NCBI GenBank assembly: GCA_900759225.1
Contig: CAAEUM010000064.1
Location: 1 to 6,872, forward strand
DNA: 6,872 nt
Source of the DNA: Lachnospiraceae bacterium
GTDB taxonomy: Bacteria > Bacillota > Clostridia > Lachnospirales > Lachnospiraceae
Direction of reading: 5' to 3'
Part shown: positions 5,061-6,872 of the stretch, piece after piece
How positions within the stretch are numbered: position 1 is the first letter of the stretch
Layout of the letters: each line of letters begins with the position of its first letter
Position numbers and translations under genes: made by a program
Notes under the pieces: generated by a model
Databases searched by the model: none
The model's input: the letters and a program-made list of their open reading frames with translations, nothing else
Told to the model about the DNA's origin: nothing

Positions 5061-6479
5061 ATGGATGAAATGAAACAGGAAGAAAAACAGCAGGAAGTTC
5101 AGGCTGAAAATGCTGCCGGGAAGGCGGGAAAAGAAAACACTTCCAAAAAAGGAACTGGTTTCTGGAAAGGAGTTATGGCCGGGATGTTTGGTTCCCTGGC
5201 AGCTGCAGCAGTCCTTGCAGCCATTCTTTCCGGCGCTTTTGGAAGCGTTCCTGCGGGACAGGCTCCGAATCCTGAAAATCAGGCAGAACAGAACGGGGAG
5301 GGAGGCGGCCCCGGGGAAGAAGAACAGCCAGGCCTTAACCGCGGTACGGTCAGTTCCAAAATTGATATGCTCCAGTATGCCATTGAGGAATACTTCTTAT
5401 TTGACAAGGACTGGGACAAGATAGAAAGCGGAATTTACAAGGGCATGGTTGCAGGCCTGGAGGATCCTTATTCCGAGTACTATACAAAGGAAGAGTATGA
5501 CCAGATCACGGAGGAAACGGAAGGCGTATACAGCGGGATCGGCGTCCTTGTAAGCCAGAACATGCTGGAAAACAGCATTACCATCCTGCGGGTATTCCCC
5601 GGTTCCCCTGCAGAAGAAGCGGGGATGCAGAAGGGGGATCTGATCTACAAGGTGGGAGACGTTATGGCCGCAGATGTAAGGCCGGATGTGCTGGTGGAGC
5701 AGCATATTAAGGGAGAGGAAGGCACCTTCGTAGATATTGTTGTCCTCAGGGATGGGGAAGAGGTACCTCTTCATGTACAGCGGCGCATGGTGGAAGCCCA
5801 GACAGTGGAATCAAAGATGCTGGAGGGAAATACAGGCTATATCCTTGTAACCCAGTTTGAGCTGAACACAGCCCAGCAGTTTAAGGATGCAGTGGACAGC
5901 CTTACAGCCCAGGGCATGGAACGGCTTGTCATTGATTTAAGAGATAACCCCGGCGGTGTGGTGGATTCCTGTGTGGAAATGGCCGCTTACATCCTGCCGG
6001 AGGATAAGATGGACGGAACGATCCTTACAACCGCAGATAAAAATGGGGAAGGCATACGCTATTACTGTAAGGACGGAAAACTGAACCTTGAAACGCCGGA
6101 GGGAAGCGGCGGCGGCCAGTATCCTAAGGAGGAAGGTCATCAGGTAGATGTGCCGATTGCAGTCCTTGTAAATGGTAATTCGGCCAGCGCCTCCGAGGTA
6201 TTTGCAGGTGCCCTGCAGGATTACGGCCATGCAGTTTTGGTGGGAACTACAACCTTTGGAAAGGGTATTGTCCAGAGCCTTCTTCCGCTGCCGGACGGCA
6301 CAGCTGTAAAGCTTACGGTTTCCCATTACTATACGCCGGGAGGAAAGGATATTCATGGAAAGGGCCTTACTCCGGATGTAGAGGTGGAGCAGGTGCTGGA
6401 TGAGGAGCTGAGAGGGAAGTATGATATTCCTCCGGAAAAGGATAATCAGCTTCAAAGAGCGATCGAGGAACTCAGATAA
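5061..6479 (+). CDS. Membrane-anchored PDZ-containing S41 (C-terminal processing) protease
   Basis: This 472-residue protein belongs to the CtpA/CtpB family of proteases, which cut extracytoplasmic proteins near their C-termini. A charged cytoplasmic N-terminus (1-35) is followed by a membrane segment (about 37-60) and a Pro/Gly/Glu-rich linker (61-95). Next come a helical N-terminal domain with the GLEDPYSEYYT motif (132-142), a PDZ domain (about 150-240, with SPAEEAGMQKGDLIYKVGD), and the protease core. The triad is Ser376 in NGNSASASE, Lys401 in TTFGKGIVQ and Gln405; the Ser-Lys distance of 25 and Lys-Gln distance of 4 match CtpB and Tsp. All catalytic residues are present. AGAGGGAG (5043-5050) precedes the ATG by 10 bases. 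It follows lepB by 50 bases with no terminator between and ends the operon. Which of the CtpA/CtpB paralogues it corresponds to cannot be decided here. Confidence 0.95.
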   Translation: MDEMKQEEKQQEVQAENAAGKAGKENTSKKGTGFWKGVMAGMFGSLAAAAVLAAILSGAFGSVPAGQAPNPENQAEQNGEGGGPGEEEQPGLNRGTVSSKIDMLQYAIEEYFLFDKDWDKIESGIYKGMVAGLEDPYSEYYTKEEYDQITEETEGVYSGIGVLVSQNMLENSITILRVFPGSPAEEAGMQKGDLIYKVGDVMAADVRPDVLVEQHIKGEEGTFVDIVVLRDGEEVPLHVQRRMVEAQTVESKMLEGNTGYILVTQFELNTAQQFKDAVDSLTAQGMERLVIDLRDNPGGVVDSCVEMAAYILPEDKMDGTILTTADKNGEGIRYYCKDGKLNLETPEGSGGGQYPKEEGHQVDVPIAVLVNGNSASASEVFAGALQDYGHAVLVGTTTFGKGIVQSLLPLPDGTAVKLTVSHYYTPGGKDIHGKGLTPDVEVEQVLDEELRGKYDIPPEKDNQLQRAIEELR

Positions 6480-6483
6480 AGAA

Positions 6484-6521
6484 AAGACGGGGCTGTATCA
6501 GCGATGATATGGCTCCGTTTT
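6484..6521 (+). terminator. Operon-ending terminator with GNRA loop
   Basis: ACGGGGCTGTATCA (6487-6500) pairs along its full length with TGATATGGCTCCGT (6505-6518), using three G-U pairs, around a GCGA tetraloop. AAG (6484-6486) and TTT (6519-6521) extend the stem. The right arm runs into TTTT and then a T-rich stretch (TTTTGATTCTGTTT). It starts 5 bases after the S41 protease stop codon and closes the proB operon. Confidence 0.85.
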
Positions 6522-6614
6522 GATTCTGTTTGCAGGCTGGCCCTCAGGGGGGTGAAGCATTAAAAGTACCGATTTTGGTGAGATGGCAGGGAGTGAATAT
6601 GTACGAAAGTCCTA
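6522..6614. other. Short intergenic stretch with a possible gene remnant
   Basis: No gene is supported. At 6598 an ATG with AGGGAG (6586-6591) 6 bases upstream opens a nine-codon frame, MYESPIDKI, ending at TAG (6625-6627). The ribosome binding site is good and the peptide looks like the beginning of a normal protein, so this may be the remnant 5' end of a lost gene. It may equally be chance. Confidence 0.3.
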
Positions 6615-6643
6615 TTGACAAAATATAGATATTAATCTACCAT
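6615..6643 (+). promoter_or_regulatory. Predicted sigma-A promoter reading toward the (GACA)n region
   Basis: TTGACA at 6615-6620 is a perfect -35 box. At a 17-base spacing TACCAT (6638-6643) matches four of six -10 positions. Transcription would begin near 6650 and pass through the hairpin at 6689-6717 and an AT-rich leader before the start codon at 6794. No other target lies downstream within the window. Confidence 0.55.
6626..6639. promoter_or_regulatory. Possible operator inside the 6615 promoter
   Basis: TAGAT (6626-6630) and ATCTA (6635-6639) form an inverted repeat with a 4-base spacer, placed between the -35 box and the -10 and touching the latter. That is a normal position for a repressor site. 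The arms are short and AT-rich, so support is moderate to weak. Confidence 0.3.
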
Positions 6644-6688
6644 ATAAATGGAAGGAAAAATTAGTAACCGTTCAGCCAGAAGGGGCAT

Positions 6689-6717
6689 CTTCTTGTCCGG
6701 TGCAGCCGGACAAGAAG
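6689..6717. repeat. Perfect 12-bp hairpin, second copy of the element at base 2
   Basis: CTTCTTGTCCGG (6689-6700) and CCGGACAAGAAG (6706-6717) pair perfectly around TGCAG. No T-run follows, so it is not a standard terminator; in RNA it would be a stable structure in the leader of the downstream frame. Similarity to 2-24 in stem, loop and flanking AAGAAG, with paired substitutions in the stem, points to a dispersed palindromic element. Confidence 0.75.
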
Positions 6718-6743
6718 CATCGGATGTTCATCAATTTTCCCGC

Positions 6744-6780
6744 CCTCTAAACTGTTACAAAAATTAGTTTTTTATAGAGG
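6744..6780 (+). promoter_or_regulatory. Possible leader hairpin just upstream of the last start codon
   Basis: CCTCT (6744-6748) can pair with AGAGG (6776-6780), and AAACT (6749-6753) with AGTTT (6766-6770), leaving a 12-base loop and a 5-base bulge. The right arm AGAGG is itself Shine-Dalgarno-like and ends 13 bases before ATG 6794, so folding could affect ribosome access. The stem is AT-rich and weak; a regulatory role is only a suggestion. Confidence 0.25.
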
Positions 6781-6793
6781 TAAAGGCTTGACT

Positions 6794-6872
<79 letters not shown>

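Noticed and set aside
5937..6455. 172-codon open frame on the minus strand
   Set aside because: Antisense to the catalytic core of the S41 protease, with no recognisable domain; a by-product of the coding strand composition.
6648..6767. 39-codon + strand frame starting at ATG 6648
   Set aside because: It begins at the predicted transcript start without a ribosome binding site and reads through the 6689-6717 palindrome. It is explained by the repeat element, not by a gene.

Overview
The window reads as a chromosomal stretch from an anaerobic Firmicute, most likely a Lachnospiraceae (Clostridium cluster XIVa) member. The grounds are strong AGGAGG-type ribosome binding sites, a short ProB without a PUA domain, a DUF896 protein, a Gram-positive-type signal peptidase I with one N-terminal anchor, and a PDZ/S41 protease. 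The genus cannot be fixed from the sequence alone. Every convincing gene is on the + strand.

Layout. Bases 1-287 are AT-rich and non-coding, opening with a small GC-rich hairpin. Bases 288-1178 encode an Rpn-family PD-(D/E)XK nuclease/putative transposase that is AT-richer than its neighbours. It contains a very well-formed in-frame internal start, which could make an 83-residue C-terminal protein like the intragenic RpnS antitoxins described for E. coli Rpn loci. Bases 1290-1907 encode an unrecognised lipoprotein, closed by a strong hairpin terminator. A good sigma-A promoter (1968-1996) then starts an apparent five-gene operon: proB, a DUF896 gene, proA, lepB and an S41 C-terminal processing protease. 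It ends at a long GNRA-capped terminator (6484-6521).

The last 350 bases are a second accessory-looking region. It has a promoter with a perfect -35 box and an inverted repeat in its spacer, a second copy of the hairpin seen at base 2, and then a start codon with a ribosome binding site that runs straight into a (GACA)n tetranucleotide tract. The tract continues to the window edge. This is the architecture of a slipped-strand, phase-variable gene, but only about 26 codons are visible.

Working together: ProB and ProA carry out the first two steps of proline synthesis from glutamate (ProC is not in the window). LepB and the S41 protease are both membrane-anchored serine-lysine proteases acting outside the membrane. 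Their link to proline synthesis is visible only as shared transcription. The points most worth a second look are the internal Rpn start, the (GACA)n start region, and the related hairpin elements at the two ends of the window.
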